Shown here: piece after piece, positions 49,349-63,000 of the stretch | Layout of the letters: every line of letters begins with the position of its first letter | Position numbering within the stretch: position 1 is the stretch's first letter | Notes under the pieces: generated by a model | The model's input: the letters and a program-made list of their open reading frames with translations, nothing else | Databases searched by the model: none | What the model was told of the DNA's origin: nothing | Position numbers and translations under genes: made by a program | Origin: Spodoptera frugiperda | Lineage: Eukaryota; Arthropoda; Insecta; Lepidoptera; Noctuidae | NCBI RefSeq assembly: GCF_023101765.2 | Contig: NC_064216.1 | Coordinates: forward strand, 2,542,001 to 2,606,000 | Reading direction: 5' to 3' | DNA: 64,000 bases

Positions 49349-52300
49349 AAAGTTGTCGAAGCGAAAAATCCCACGTATACGCCATCGTGCCGGTTGGCGA
49401 CCGGAAGAGAGGGCCCGATGGATTTACGTGGGGGGGCTCGGGCGTCCCCGCAGTCTCCAGGCTGGCCTCCCATTGATGTGGCTAACTGCAGTGCGCGTCT
49501 GGGGTCGCCTGTGAGGAGGAACATTTCACTGCCATCCTCTCAGCAACTTATTTACGACTATGAAAACGAGAGCTAAGAAAAGGGTTCAACAGCGGCTGCA
49601 CTCCTCTCCCTCAAAGTGCACCTCTCCAACATCCGAGGCTTGCACTCAAATCTCATTGCGGTCCATCACCATCTGGAGACCGAGAACCCAACGCTCTTGT
49701 TTCTCTCGGAGACCCAGATCAGATGTCCGTCGGACGTATCATACCTGAACTACCCAGGCTTTTCTCTGGAGCACAACTTCGTTCCCCGTGCAGGCGTATG
49801 CCTATACGTCCAAGACGGCGTCTGTTACCGGCGTCTCCGAAACTTTGAGGACCCCAGTTTTTCAACCTTGTGGATACTGGTGGACACAGGCATAGAGAAA
49901 ATCCTCTATGCCTGTGTCTACCGGTCGCACAGCGGAGATTTGGAGACGACCAGATTAGCTCAACACCTTGTGGAGACGGCGGATGCGGCTCGGCAGAGGT
50001 ACCCTTCGGCCCAGTTGGTGTTACTGGGGGACTTTAACGCTCATCACCAGGAGTGGCTGTTCCCATACCAGTGCACTGACCATGCTGGGAGGGAAATGCG
50101 TAAGCTTGCGCTAACGCTTGGCCTGACCCAGCTGGTCCAGGAGGCCACAAGGGTGCCCGATGTCGACTCGCACACTGCCAACTGCCTAGACCTTCTGCTG
50201 ACAACTGATCCAGACAGCTACTCGGTGTCAGTATCTTCACCCTTGGGTAGCTCTGACCACTGTCTGGTGAAATCCGTATCCACGTACTCCCCACCGGATC
50301 CTTGTCCCAGAGGATCTCGGCGGATGTGGCGGTACAAGTCAGCAGATTGGGATGGGATGCGATCCTTTTTTGCATCCTATCCTTGGCGGCCTGTCTGCTT
50401 CTCTACTGAAGACCCGTCAGCTTGTGCGGATGCCATAACAGGGGTGTTGCGTCAGGGCATGGAATACTACATTCCATTCTCTGACGCGACATCTTTCGGT
50501 GGGACTCGTCCATGGTTCGATGCCGACTGCAGACGTGCTGAAGCGCGAAAGCATGCGGCATACTTGGCATGGGCGGATGCCAGGCGTCGTAAGGCTGACG
50601 ACACTCTTCAGAGGAAGAGAGCCTATAACAGGGCTGCCAAGTCATGCAAAAAGGCATTACGGATGGCCCGGTTCAACCACATTGGCCGAATAGGGAACAA
50701 ACTGGCTTCTTACCCAGCGGGTAGTAAAGCATTCTGGTCCCTGGCCAAGGCGGTTGAATCGAACTTCTGCCGCCCTTCACTCCCACCTCTCCTGGGGCCT
50801 AACGGGACGCTGGCACACACCGCGGTAGAGAAGGCAAACCTGTTTGCTTCTCTATTTGCGGAATCTTCACGTCTTGATACTGGTGGCGCTATACCTCCTT
50901 CTCTAAATAACGTATGCGAGACGAAAATGTCGAAAATTCGCATCCGACAGAAGGAGGTGTATAAGACGTTGCGTAATCTCGACGTGAACAAGGCCAGTGG
51001 CCCCGACGGAATCCCGGCCGTGGTTTTAAAAACCTGTGCGCCTGAGTTGTCTCCAATCCTGACACGCCTGTTTCGACTTTCCTTGGAGACTGGTCAAGTG
51101 CCGGTTGCATGGAAGCTGGCCAACGTGCAGCCTGTGCCCAAAAAAGGTAGTCGTGCCGACCCTAACAATTACCGACCAATCTCGGTCACGTCCATACTCT
51201 GTAAGAGTATGGAACGTGTACTCAACAACAGGCTCCTGGCATACCTTGAAGGTAACGACCTCCTCAGCGATCAGCAGTATGGGTTTCGCCGCAACCGATC
51301 CACTGGGGACCTTCTTGCGTATGCCACCCACATTTGGAGCGAGGCCATCGAGAAGCACGGGGAGGCAATAGCGGTCTCTCTCGATATATCGAAGGCCTTT
51401 GACAGGGTTTGGCACGACAGCCTTATCGGCAAGCTTCCTGCATATGGACTTCCCGCTGATCTGTGCAGATGGATTGCAGACTTCCTGAGGGATCGGTCAA
51501 TTCGAGTAGTCATCGATGGCTGCTCGTCTGACCAATTTGGTATCAACGCCGGAGTCCCTCAGGGGTCAGTACTTTCAGCAACGCTCTTTTTGCTGCACAT
51601 CAACGACCTGCTTAAGCCCGGTATCTTTGGGTATGCAGATGACAGCACAGTTGTTGAAAGGTATGTGTCCGATGCGCGGACTAGCGGAACACAGATCCAG
51701 TCTCTAAGAGAATCCATGGTCGAACGGTTGAACTCGTCCTTGAAGGCGGTCTCCGATTGGGGTGACGCCAACTTGGTCAAGTTCAACGCTACCAAAACCC
51801 AGGCGTGTCTATTCTCTGCCAAACGGAGTCAATTTCCGCTGGCTCCTACTTTCCGAAATGTATCCGTTCCAATATCGGATCATCTAGAGCTTCTTGGCGT
51901 AACTCTATCGCCAACGCTAAACTTCGGCTCTTATATAGAGTCGAAGGCGCATCTGGCTGGTAGGAAGTTGGGTATCCTCTCGAAGGTGAGACGGTACTTC
52001 ACACCGAAACAACTGCTGAGCCTGTACCAAGCGCAGGTTCGGTCATGTATGGAGTACTGTTCTCACCTTTGGGACGGCTCGGCTAAATGCCAGCTAGATG
52101 CGCTCGAACACATTGAAAGGCGTGCCAAGAAGCTCATCAACGATGATGCGCTTGTGGAGGCCCGGCTTCAAAGCCTTGAACACAGGCGCAAGGTCGCAAG
52201 CCTTTCCGTTTTTTACCGGATACATTTCGGAGAGTGTGCGGGGGAATTGCACAACTTGATTCCCCCTAGTCCTTTTCATCATCGAACCACAAGACAATCG

Positions 52301-52544
52301 GCGAGGCGTCACCGCTTCATGGTAGATATCCCACCAACTCGCACGAAGCGCTTCGCTTCAAGCTTCCTTGTGCGAACTGCTAGGGAGTGGAACTCCTTGC
52401 CGGAGTCTGTGTTTCCTGATGGGTATAACCTGGGTGTCTTCAAGGCCCGAGTGAATAGGTTGCTTATGGGCAGACGTGCTCCACCGTAGGCCGCATCATC
52501 ACTTACCATCAGGTGAGATAGCGGTCAAACGTCGACCCATTAAA

Positions 52545-52580
<36 letters not shown>

Positions 52581-52582
52581 GT
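49349..52582 (+). mobile_element. CR1/jockey-group LINE insertion
   Basis: A GC-rich insertion ending in a 3' block (ACTTACCATCAGGTGAGATA, then GTCAAACGTC) and a long A-run (about 52548-52577). The same 8 bp, AAAGTTGT, occurs at 49349-49356 and at 52575-52582, consistent with a target-site duplication, although the A's overlap the tail. About 200 bp of 5' leader precede the ORF. No ORF1 is present, so the copy is either a single-ORF family or 5' truncated. It sits between NSUN4 and the SLC17 gene. Confidence 0.9.
49616..52489 (+). CDS. LINE endonuclease/reverse transcriptase ORF
   Basis: An open frame of 957 codons. An apurinic-endonuclease domain occupies about residues 1-230: NIRGLHSNL, LFLSETQI, LLGDFNAHHQEW, SSDHCLV. 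Reverse transcriptase occupies about 455-720: SGPDGIPAVV, NNYRPISVTS, LDISKAFDRVWH, AGVPQGSVLS and the catalytic FGYADDS. A C-terminal domain ends TAREWNSLPESVF...GVFKARVNRLL. All hallmark residues are intact. The frame opens at 49577 after TAA and has no ATG before the endonuclease; 49616 is GTG. An ATG (49560) opens a neighbouring frame that ends at 49748, so a one-step frame change near 49600 may have cut the true start from the body. The protein nicks target DNA and copies its own RNA. Confidence 0.9.
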   Translation: MHLSNIRGLHSNLIAVHHHLETENPTLLFLSETQIRCPSDVSYLNYPGFSLEHNFVPRAGVCLYVQDGVCYRRLRNFEDPSFSTLWILVDTGIEKILYACVYRSHSGDLETTRLAQHLVETADAARQRYPSAQLVLLGDFNAHHQEWLFPYQCTDHAGREMRKLALTLGLTQLVQEATRVPDVDSHTANCLDLLLTTDPDSYSVSVSSPLGSSDHCLVKSVSTYSPPDPCPRGSRRMWRYKSADWDGMRSFFASYPWRPVCFSTEDPSACADAITGVLRQGMEYYIPFSDATSFGGTRPWFDADCRRAEARKHAAYLAWADARRRKADDTLQRKRAYNRAAKSCKKALRMARFNHIGRIGNKLASYPAGSKAFWSLAKAVESNFCRPSLPPLLGPNGTLAHTAVEKANLFASLFAESSRLDTGGAIPPSLNNVCETKMSKIRIRQKEVYKTLRNLDVNKASGPDGIPAVVLKTCAPELSPILTRLFRLSLETGQVPVAWKLANVQPVPKKGSRADPNNYRPISVTSILCKSMERVLNNRLLAYLEGNDLLSDQQYGFRRNRSTGDLLAYATHIWSEAIEKHGEAIAVSLDISKAFDRVWHDSLIGKLPAYGLPADLCRWIADFLRDRSIRVVIDGCSSDQFGINAGVPQGSVLSATLFLLHINDLLKPGIFGYADDSTVVERYVSDARTSGTQIQSLRESMVERLNSSLKAVSDWGDANLVKFNATKTQACLFSAKRSQFPLAPTFRNVSVPISDHLELLGVTLSPTLNFGSYIESKAHLAGRKLGILSKVRRYFTPKQLLSLYQAQVRSCMEYCSHLWDGSAKCQLDALEHIERRAKKLINDDALVEARLQSLEHRRKVASLSVFYRIHFGECAGELHNLIPPSPFHHRTTRQSARRHRFMVDIPPTRTKRFASSFLVRTAREWNSLPESVFPDGYNLGVFKARVNRLLMGRRAPP

Positions 52583-53074
52583 AAATTTTTTAGTTATAGT
52601 TATTATCCTTTCCTTGCACGGGACCACAGGGTCCCGGACCTTTGAAAAGCGTACGAGGAGCCGAAGCCAACTCGCAGAGGCCCGTTGAACATTTTTAATC
52701 TAAATGTAATGGGACATCAACCGGTTATTATTATTTAGTTAATATGGTTTAATATATGTAATATATTTATCAAAGTAGTTACACAACAGTAGTTATTTAT
52801 TAGATATGTAGGTATTATAAAGCATGACCATTTTAACGTAAAACGTTTAAATAAATAAAAAATACAGTCTTAATTCGTAAGTAATACTTTTCCGAAAGAA
52901 ATTTTGTTAGAGATCCTATTAAGTAATACAGGATAGGTATGATGCATAATGCTTCAATAAATTGTTTATTTAAACATGAAATCAATTGTCTATTTACAAC
53001 ATACATAAGTACTGCGTATTCGAACATAACATAATGTTACAAAATACTCAAAAAAAGGCATAAAATGTCAGTCA

Positions 53075-53165
53075 CCCCTTTTATCCCCAAAGCGGTAAGC
53101 AGAGGTGCACATTACGGCACATAATGCCGCAATGCAATGTACACCCACTTTTCATGAAATAGCGG
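53075..53165 (-). repeat. tRNA-SINE 3' fragment (reverse)
   Basis: Reverse complement of the family end (TTTTATCCCCAAAGCGGTAA, GCAGAGGTGCACATTACGGC, ACACCCACTTTTCATGAAAT). Confidence 0.65.
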
Positions 53166-53744
53166 GTGAATTATAAAATCTATCATAATTAATCTATTAT
53201 ACATATTATTATGTAAGTATTTTGCATTATTTAATTAGTGAAAATATTAATTATTTTACTACAAGTTATCTTAAATTGGTTTATCTAATTTACCTAAAAG
53301 AGTTATAGCATATTATTAAATAAATACAGATAAAAACTCGAACGGACACTGTTTAGTATGTAGTCCATTTTAATTTTAATGCCAATTTGGTAGTTTTCTC
53401 AGTCAAAAATAAATTATTTCGACTTTTTACATACATAATTAAATATTAAAAAATAATCACACTTCCATTCATTGATTTGATGATCCACTTAATTTTCGAA
53501 TTTAGGTAACGAATTTTCTAGAAATAAGTCTGCTATTGACGACGTCATAAGCCTGTATCTCATACAAAATCCATGGAAAACATCGTTTCGATACGTCATA
53601 GGTAATATCTACGTTTAGATACTATAATATCTCGTTGTATTTGATCTTTGTTAAGGCTTTGTTTGTAGGCTTCGTCATTATTAAATTCTAAATAGATATG
53701 TACTATTAGTCAGCACTTACCAAGTATACTTTGCTGAATAGAAC

Positions 53745-53935
53745 ATCAGATATAATAAAATGTGAAAGTTTCTTTGTTTAGATGTTTTTCCGTCAATCAC
53801 TCTGAAACTACTCTACGGATTTTGATGAAATTTGTTATACAGACAGGGTATGAGCAGACTTGTGTGATAGGATACTTTTTATCCCACGGAAACGTGGGCG
53901 AAGTCGCTGCTAGAAGCTAGAAGACACATTATTTA
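53745..53935 (+). repeat. Helitron-like repeat fragment
   Basis: AATGTGAAAGTTTCTTTGTT, CTACTCTACGGATTTTGATG and TTTTATCCCACGGAAACGTG followed by GGGCGAAGTCGCTGCTAGAA. The inverse of the same blocks lies at 60.63 kb. This end is common in moths; the Helitron assignment is from memory and not proven here. Confidence 0.55.
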
Positions 53936-54027
53936 ACAACATTTTAGTGATAGTAATAATTAACTAAAATATATTTCTGTCATTATTTCCCAACCATTTT
54001 CTGTTTGGGTAAGAATTTTCATGTCTT

Positions 54028-57000
54028 TCATTTCCTTAAGGGTTTTGTCTCAGTTTCTTGAGCTCCGGTTTCCACTTTATTCCAGGGTTGCTCCTCACCA
54101 GAACCGAATACTGTGTACGTGACTAATTCAACTGCGTACAACCCTATTGTAGTGAAGAATATTTTGCGCCATGCTGTTATTGTTTGCTGGAAAACAATAA
54201 AATATATTTTAAATAACTTTTACAGCGTCTCTTTGTTCGATTGAGTGCTAAATAAATGCCAACTATTTGAAATAGTCAACCAAAAGGAACACATCAAAGC
54301 CTATTAAGTGGCCACCGCTGACCAGTGGCCTCTTCTCGCACAGAGAAAGTTTGAGCATTAATCACCACGCTTGCTTAGTGCGTGTTGGCGATTTTAAACT
54401 TATAATAGAATTAGAAATAATAAACCCAGGTTTCCTCACGGTGTTTTACTTCACCGTTTGTCAGTGACGTCTAAATAATCTTAGAAAGTATTATAACTTG
54501 GAAAATGTCATATTAGTACTTGCCGTAGGTAGGTTTCGAACCCGCATTCTCATGTATTAGAAGCGGGCGTCTTAAACCTCCAGGCCACCACGACCAAAAA
54601 TAACACTAAATAGTTAAAGACTGACAAAATATGTTGTCCTTGCAAAATAGTATATGGTTAAATACAATTACATACAAATATTGAATACTCACATCGCCAT
54701 GTGTGACGTAGCCCACGAAGATGGGCACCACGATGCCAGGGATAGTGGCCACGGTGTTGGTCAGAGCCATCAGTGTGCCTGATCAAACAAACAGACATAT
54801 AAAACTGCACATCTTTTATATAGTTTATGTAAGACTCTTCCGGCTCGATGTCATAAAGTTTATATGTATATACTAGCGGACCCGACAGACGTTGTCCTGT
54901 CTACACGTCTGATTAATTAAAAAAACATTGTCCAGCGGACAAAATTGTGAATCTAAACCATTCTCAGATCCTCTTGAACACATACAAAAAGTTTCATCAA
55001 AATCGGTCGAGTCGTTTAAGAGGAGTTCAGTGACATACACACTTACAGAAGAATTATATATATAAAGATTATGTTTCTATGTATTTGAATGCACGGTTGG
55101 CGCGAAGGCTGGCAAACTGGAACAACTTCTTGTATGATCCACAAATAGTTGTTTCGGGTCTGGGTGTCATGTGTATGTAAACGTGTAGGTATGTTTGTAT
55201 ATGCACCCACGACACTGGTGAAAATTTTAGCGTTGGGCAACGCTTAAAAAAATGTAAGCCCAATCTTCAGCTTTTTGCACCCAACCAATTACCTACCAGT
55301 CGGTGGATTTCTATCACATACAGAATTCTATTTTTTTTTTCTATAAGGGTCGGTTCATATCTGACGGAACATGCGTCGCGTATCATCGGTCGCGTAACGC
55401 TAGAACAGACAAATGCATAGAAAAACAATTGACCGTTCACACTCAACCGATGATACGTCAGTACGACCGATGTTACGCTCGACGGATTTTAGGTCACATA
55501 TGAAGCTTATCAAAATTCTACCTTCAAAGCTAAGTCTACCGACATATTATTTAGACGGGACTCTAGCTGTTTAACTTACCAGCAAAGTTAGGCGCGATAT
55601 CGATGTGGTTTGACAGGAAGCCACAGAACATGCCGCCGATGGAGGTGACGGCTGTCGCCATGATGATCACGGCCGCGCTGCGGTTGCAACCGATGTAGCA
55701 GATAGCCAGGAGACATATTGCTGGCACTAGAGATGCTGTACAGCATAAAGAAATATTATAAAATCCATTTTAAAGGGTTCCTTAAAAAATTAGCAAAAGG
55801 GGGGAACATCATCCAATGATTTCTCCCGCTTTCGGGGAAACGAGAAGGAGTGTCAGGCTTTTACTGACTAAAAACCACCCCGTTCCTACTCCTGCTTTTC
55901 GAGCCGGAGCCCCCGTAAACCCGCAAGGTAGTCCGCAGCTCTGGATCGGCCAATGAAAACCCTTAATATTTATTAACAATCCCAAAGATAAAGGAAAACT
56001 TGTATTCAATAAAGTAATATTTTTTAAATGAGCTTCAAGTTATGTAATTTACATAAACATAAAAATGTCCAAATCTCTTCAAAATACTATTAAAATTAGG
56101 TAACGAACATAACATTTAAGTTTCATTTAAAAAAAATATTCTTTAAAGCTAAAATTCTAATAGAATAACCAGACTCACCAAACCCGGTGGCAATCTTTCT
56201 CGCCGTGGATGTGGTAATGTATTTCTTCTCGCGCAACCAGTCCAGGGTCCTACTCAGGGTCATGCTGAAGAACCAGAGAGAGAGGAACGGCATAGACACT
56301 GCTAACGCATTCTGGAATTAAGAGACATGAGGCTGTAAAAGTAAGGACGCTATTTGCGAAACCAGCACCACCTACCTATTGTGGAAATTTGGAAATGTTA
56401 TGGTATTATTTTGATTGTATAGGTAAGATTTATACTTTTTGGCATATTTTTGAAGAACCAAAGTGACGGGAACGGCATAAACACAGCTAATGCGTTCTGG
56501 AATGGTGAGACATATTAACGTTTCATAAAGAAAGAAGAGATGCCATTTGCGATACCAGCGCCACCTACTGTATTTAATAACTTTATATGTTAGTACAATT
56601 TCAAATACATACAAAGTATATTATGAATATCATAGTTTATTCACATTGGAAGGAAAACAAGTTATTTAAATACGAATTCAAACGACCATAATAAGAGACT
56701 TACGGCTCTTTTTTTATAATTATGTCGCATATATGTCCACTTATAATACTCATCGCTCACATATTCCATTCCAAACAGCTTACAAGACTGATGATTAGTT
56801 ATTAATTGACGAATACACCAGGACCACCATAACAGTGGTCTTAGTACGAGTTTGCTTTACGTTAAACGTAATCGAAACGGGGCGTGTTCGGCATTCTGAT
56901 TGGATGGTTCATACGAGCCGGCCAATCAGAGCGCCAAACGCGCTTTCGTTTCGATTTCGTTAAACGTAAAGCAAACTCGTACTAAGGGTACAAATTGTTT

Positions 57001-60000
57001 ACACAATTCATAAGCATGAAAATGATCCTTATAACAGTAGGTATATTATAATATCTTACCTACCAATTGGAGAAGGGGGGTAAACTAAATAATGCAGAAC
57101 TATAAGTCAATGAAATGTTTATTATGTTGTCACATTTTATACATAAATGTACTGGTCTACGGCTAAAATTATGGTATATATGTAGTATGTAAGGATATAT
57201 AACCGTTATACATATAACCAATACCATTAAGTAATTGATTTACAATTTCAGTATACATGAGTATTTCAACTATTTCATACATACAAAGACGTTCGACCAC
57301 AGAATAATGCTCGACTAATTTCAAGCCACATCGGAGTTCACAATAATGAGTTTATGTAAGTATATCGCATAATTTAATTAATTTTAATGAATATTATAAG
57401 ATACTGTGTGATACGTAGGTATAATTAAATAAAAATATAAATGCACATTACTATTAATCTATTAAGTATTCCGGCACTAGCTAGGTACTTAAAAAAATCG
57501 ACCTAGTAAATATCATTCAATACTACTTAATTTTAAAATTGGTTTAAATGCTCATCGTAGTCTACCTAGATATGCTATTCACTGCGTCTTTACCAAGAAA
57601 CAGACACAACCATCTAGATCCTAGAAAGAAACTGACGATCTTCAGACCAAGATCAAAATTAGTTGATCCATCTACTACTTGATTAATAGAATACATTATA
57701 ATAGATAGTACAGTCTAAAATACAGATAGATACACATTGTAAACATTAAAAAAATAACACCTCCTATAGATTATTTAATACGCGAACATACCTACCTAAG
57801 GAATACGGATTCACGTCGGTATTAGACATTATACCTATAACTACCCCTATTTTTATATTGGGGCGTCTAACAAATATTTTAAAAGATTGATATTGATTAT
57901 GAGTAAATCTAGGATCAGCTGCAGCCTGTATTAAACTCACCGTTGAGAAAAGGCCTCTTCTCGAACGGAGAAGGATTCTATCACACCTAATTACGTATCA
58001 TTTTAAAGTAAAATTGTCATATATCTTGAAGTGTTTTAACCTGTGGTAGTGGAGATCTACGCGAGACATATTTTTTTCTATTGTGTAGCATATTATACTG
58101 GCATTCAAGAGGTTAGTGCGTTCAAACATACAAACTAAGAACAACATCGAGATCTAAATGAGATCAAATGGCACATGGAATAAAAATAACTAATTTTAAG
58201 ACATACTAAATTAATTATTATGTTATCGGCTTACTCGCGTAACTGTTTGATGAGACTCTAGCATAGCTTAAAACTAGTCGAGTTCCTCGTCAAATATTTA
58301 CTTGAGTAAGCCTATAACATAATAATTAAAAATAACGAAATAAATAAAACAACAGAATTTTATAACATCAACAATGCCCGATTTACAATCACCTAAGTAA
58401 ATCGACCAACCTGTTTGAATTTCTTATGAGCATAAGAGAGTTTGCCACGTAAACTGAGTTTAACTATTTTACGTTTCACATGCTGCCAATTCACTCGAGT
58501 TGTGTGCTTTTGAACGAAATCCAGTATAGCATTAATAGCGCCACTATCGAGTTCGGGCGTATCTGATACCACAATGGTTGGTTGGGGTAACTTACAAACA
58601 TACATAGCATTCTTAGAGAATACTTCCTCCAACAAGTTACGCGCCAGTTGTTTTGGATTCTGAGATTTATTTACAACCGCGGCAAGATTCTTAGAATTGA
58701 CGTATACACGGGAATTTTCCACTAGTTCCGTCAATTCGGGTGCATAATTCTTGTATTTCAAAGTCCATCTGGAGTCATTTCTGTCGTATTCAGGTGGGAG
58801 GTTAACAGTCCGTGGGTTTCCATCTTGCAACTCTTCTTTTTCGGTTTCTTCTTCTTTATCTTCTCCTTCTGTTACTTCTGTTTCTTCTTCTTTTTGTTCT
58901 TCTATTTCTTCCTCTTCTTCTTTAATTATTTTCCCTTTCAACTCTCTCGTTTCACTTTCAACCTTAGTAGCTTCTTGTTCTCCATCCTCATCTTCGTCGT
59001 CATCGTCATCGTCGTCATCGTCTTCTAGAGCTTCCAATTGGTCAATCAAATCCTTAAGAGTATCGACAGCTTTCATAGCAGTTGTCATTTTATCTTCTAC
59101 TCCGTTAAACTTCTTGTCGGAATCTTCTAATTGTTCAATAAAAGCAATTTGATCTTGAATGGTCTTCCACAGATTTACAATAGTCGTTGTTTTAGCATCA
59201 TATGGTCCACATTCTTCTGCTTCTTCTGCGTTTTCTGCGTCTCCTGCGTCTTCTGCTTCATTATTCGAATCTGAATCCTCTGGTTCGCTCATTAGTTTAC
59301 TTCTACTTAGTTTATTGGTAATGGGTTTCTTTTTCTTTATTATTAGTTTTGGAGCATGTTTATTTGCATTTACTTTTTTGTCAATTACTGGGTTTTGTTT
59401 TTGGTCAATGGGTTTCGGTGGAAATTGGTTAGTCAGTAGTGGTTTAGGAGCAAATCCCTTAAACTCCTTGCTGACACCAGCTTCAGTATTGGTACTTCTT
59501 TGGATTTCCTTTTTCTGATTATCTTCAGTGCCGAATATTTTGACATTGAATCTTTCAAGTTCTTTAGGGATCTCAAAAGCTTTACTTGCTTTAGCTTGTG
59601 TTGTTGGCGTATTATCTAAAAACAAAGAGGTACTTTAATAACTCTCAATTACCTAATATTTACCTTGGCACTTTTTTTTAATTGTAAATAATTTACCTTG
59701 TTGACCGTATTTCTCTCGATGCCCTTGTAAAAGCTTACTCAGACACATTTGTGCGTCTACGTAGGAATCTGTGGAAGATATGAAAAATATGGAATTTAAT
59801 ATAATTTTGATAGGTATCATACGAGAGAGAAGAGACGATAGCCATCGCAAGGTGGCTGGTAGTGGTTGGATGCGTAGAGTTGAAGATCGAGCTCAGTGGA
59901 GTGAACAGGGTGATGATGATGATGATAGTAGAGAAAATTACGATAGACATGAAAATAATACGTAACAACGAAACAACTGCAAGTAAGCCTAACCCTAAGA

Positions 60001-63000
60001 AAAATTAGAAAACATCAGATAGGTTCTATTCTATCCTGAGATAGACAGACAAGACAAAGTGGGTCCAAGTTACGGTGTAATTTATGTAAATTAACTGTGC
60101 CAGCGCGACCAGGGAAGTAGCAATTCTCTCCTAGAATACCACAAACCGTATAGTAGTGACGTAAAGTTACTGCGTTTCGTCCGGCAGAGAGTTAAGCTAG
60201 CCTTTTCTGTAATTGCAAATTCAAAACATTCGAAGAGAGCTCGATCGCGGTCCGCCATGTCTTTGGTTGTGAGAATAATCTTGACCAATGACGGGCGAGA
60301 ATGTGATCGAGCTTACTTTGAATGTTTAGAATTTACAATTACAGAATAGCAGGACGCGGAGCAGTGCTTCCAGGCATAGATGGAGTAAGTAATTTCCTAC
60401 AGAGTTCGCATCGCGTTCGTTTGTGATATCTACCTATGACTATGCCGTCTGCGAACTATCTGGTCGACCATAAGATTTAACAAATAAAGTAAGTTGAAAA
60501 AATAATTAATCGCGCAAAGCTTACTCAAACGCACACAAGCACGTCATTATCAAATTATTACATTTCCTGTCTATCCTCTATCCTCTTTTTCTATGTACAT
60601 ATTTAATTATTATTACATTAGCTTCTGCCAGCGGCCGCATTCCCGTGGGATAAAAAGTATCCTATCACCCAATTCAGCTCATATATGTGTCTTACTATAT
60701 ACCAAATTTCAGCGTGATTGACGGACAAATATCCAAACAAACAAACTTTCGCATTCATAATATTAGTGTAATTTAATGCGTAATCCAAATTAATTGTCGT
60801 ACCGACGCCTGTGTGTACGATATGGGAAAATTTATATCACAGACCCAATTTTAAAGTCTGTATTAAATATTAGTTTATACGTCGAAACAGCTGCTGTAGA
60901 ATACATCGCTGCTGCATAAAAAATTAAAGCCCGGAAGGAGGGTTCCCCTTTCGAACCGCACTTGATTAGGTACATTCAAATTATGATTACCTACAACAAA
61001 CCATATCCAGTTGGGAACTCGACTCATTATTTATTTCAATCGATCCAAGGCTCTAACTATACTGGACATGCGTTACTCTATTAAAATAGCTATTCCAACT
61101 CTTTAGTTAACTGACAAAAATATATAGAATAGAATCAGGCGGAATCATCATCGTACTTTGCGGAAATCCATGCTACACTAACAATATAATAGATTTTCAG
61201 TTTTCATTCCGCTTATAGATTTATTTTTCAGCACGCGGTGTGCAGCACCGCCCTCCCGCCCTCCCGCCCGCCATTATGCTCCTTGCACCCCCGCTGCATG
61301 TCTATCTATCTCTCTCATGTAATGTATTGTTTAGCCTACCTGACAAATAATCGATCACCTCATGCCGGCGCCACCGGCAGATACCTAACATCGCACTATA
61401 AATGACCTAAGTACTAAGACCGCAAATCGCGAATCGAAATTTAAACAAAATACGCATTAGGTACATTATATATTGTTACCTAGTTAGTACTTATCTAAAA
61501 CAAACTGATATCAGGCATAACTTAAATTCAGACCGCGAAAGGTCATTGCACGATCAATCATAATTATAATTGAGATTTTAATTAAAAATAATGTTAGATG
61601 AGAGATGATTAGAAAAGAGAAATATGGCAGAAAAGGCAGCCTGAAATGATAATGATAAAGAAATAAAACTCACCCGTCTTATATTTGATCTCAGCCCCAA
61701 TAGTCAGCCAATCCGGCTGACTTACTTCGCAGTGCTTCACCATATAGCTCGTCATTGATGTTATTTCCTTCGGATATTTAACAACCAATGCCCTTTTATG
61801 CAGCTTCAGCCAAGAGTATGGCACACAGACATAAGGATCCAATCCAGACTCTCTAGTCTTTTTCAATTTTATCACACAATATCGAAATTTCTTTTTAAAG
61901 CCTCCCATCTGCAATTTCACAATGATCACACTATTATTTTACACAATTGAATACCTAATAACTTAAAATGTTAACCAAATAAATCACAATCATACCTTTT
62001 ATAGTAAAACACGCCCGTAAAACAAATGAACTGGTAATAGCTCGCAATCGAAATTAATAACAAATATGTCCGTGCATTTGTTTTTTTTTTCTGACAGCGG
62101 AATTGGGAATGAATGGGATCGTTACAAACGTCCGACTGAGAGCGAGTGAACACAGATTGACGGTCCCCGCACATGCGCACAACGCGGTACGCCATATGAG
62201 TCCTAAATTCAGACCGGTGACGTAAGCACCAATGAACTATGATCTATCGTATAGCCATTGGTTAGTTAGTTCTTGCTAGCTAGGTTAGCTACCGTGATTG
62301 GACTAACAATGGGATGTGACAATAGCGCCAAAAACAAAAAGCTAATTACTGATTCAAACAAATGAAAAAACATGGACCGAATTTTGGTAGAGATAAATAA
62401 ATTGCGTAACTTGTACCGCTCTAGTATGATACGCAATAAATTTAAAGCTGTATCATTAAAAACATAATTTATCATAGAAACGAAATTATGACTTTATCCT
62501 CTGACCTAATTTTTAATAACACAAACAGTGAGCGCAAAATTGCAATAAACTTTACCTAATAAATACTCATTGTAATACCACAACGTAATGCGTTCTTTCC
62601 TCATCATTGTCCGTCAGCTTGTCTTTTTTTGTAATGGAAAAAATTATACAATGAGTGTAAGACTCTTACGAATAAAAACCACCCCGTTCCTACTTCTACC
62701 CTTGAGTTGCAGTCTCGGTAAACCCTCTAGGTAGTCTGCAGCGTGCGTCCGAGCTAATAATAATTAAACTAGCTATTTAATTTTAGTGATTTAAAAATAG
62801 CTGTTTAAGTTATGATTATTAGTTAATAGTTAAATAGTGTTAATACATGATTGAAATACATTTTACAATAAATGAGTTCAAAAATTAAAATTAAAATATT
62901 ACTTACCTCTTGGTTTCCAATATTTTAATATACGTCAACTGGAATTGCTTGAAATGTAGTTTAGTTCCTTACAGTCTTCTTTTCACTTCCATAAGATTAG

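Larger units (their letters stand above)
52583..54027. other. Intergenic or SLC17 3' UTR, no gene
   Basis: Mostly AT-rich. A 90-bp GC-richer remnant (about 52610-52690) directly follows the LINE and is not assigned. A reversed SINE end and a Helitron-like fragment are listed separately. Several TTTATT words (minus-strand AATAAA), for example near 52965, are candidate ends of the SLC17 transcript. Confidence 0.4.

Noticed and set aside
50034..52312. Open frames on the minus strand and in alternative + frames within 50-52.3 kb
   Set aside because: They are shadows of the LINE reverse-transcriptase frame, which alone has motif-level support.
58751..59518. Plus-strand frames rich in Ser, Phe and Val opposite the BEN gene
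   Set aside because: They are antisense readings of the acidic and lysine-rich coding region of the minus-strand BEN-domain protein.
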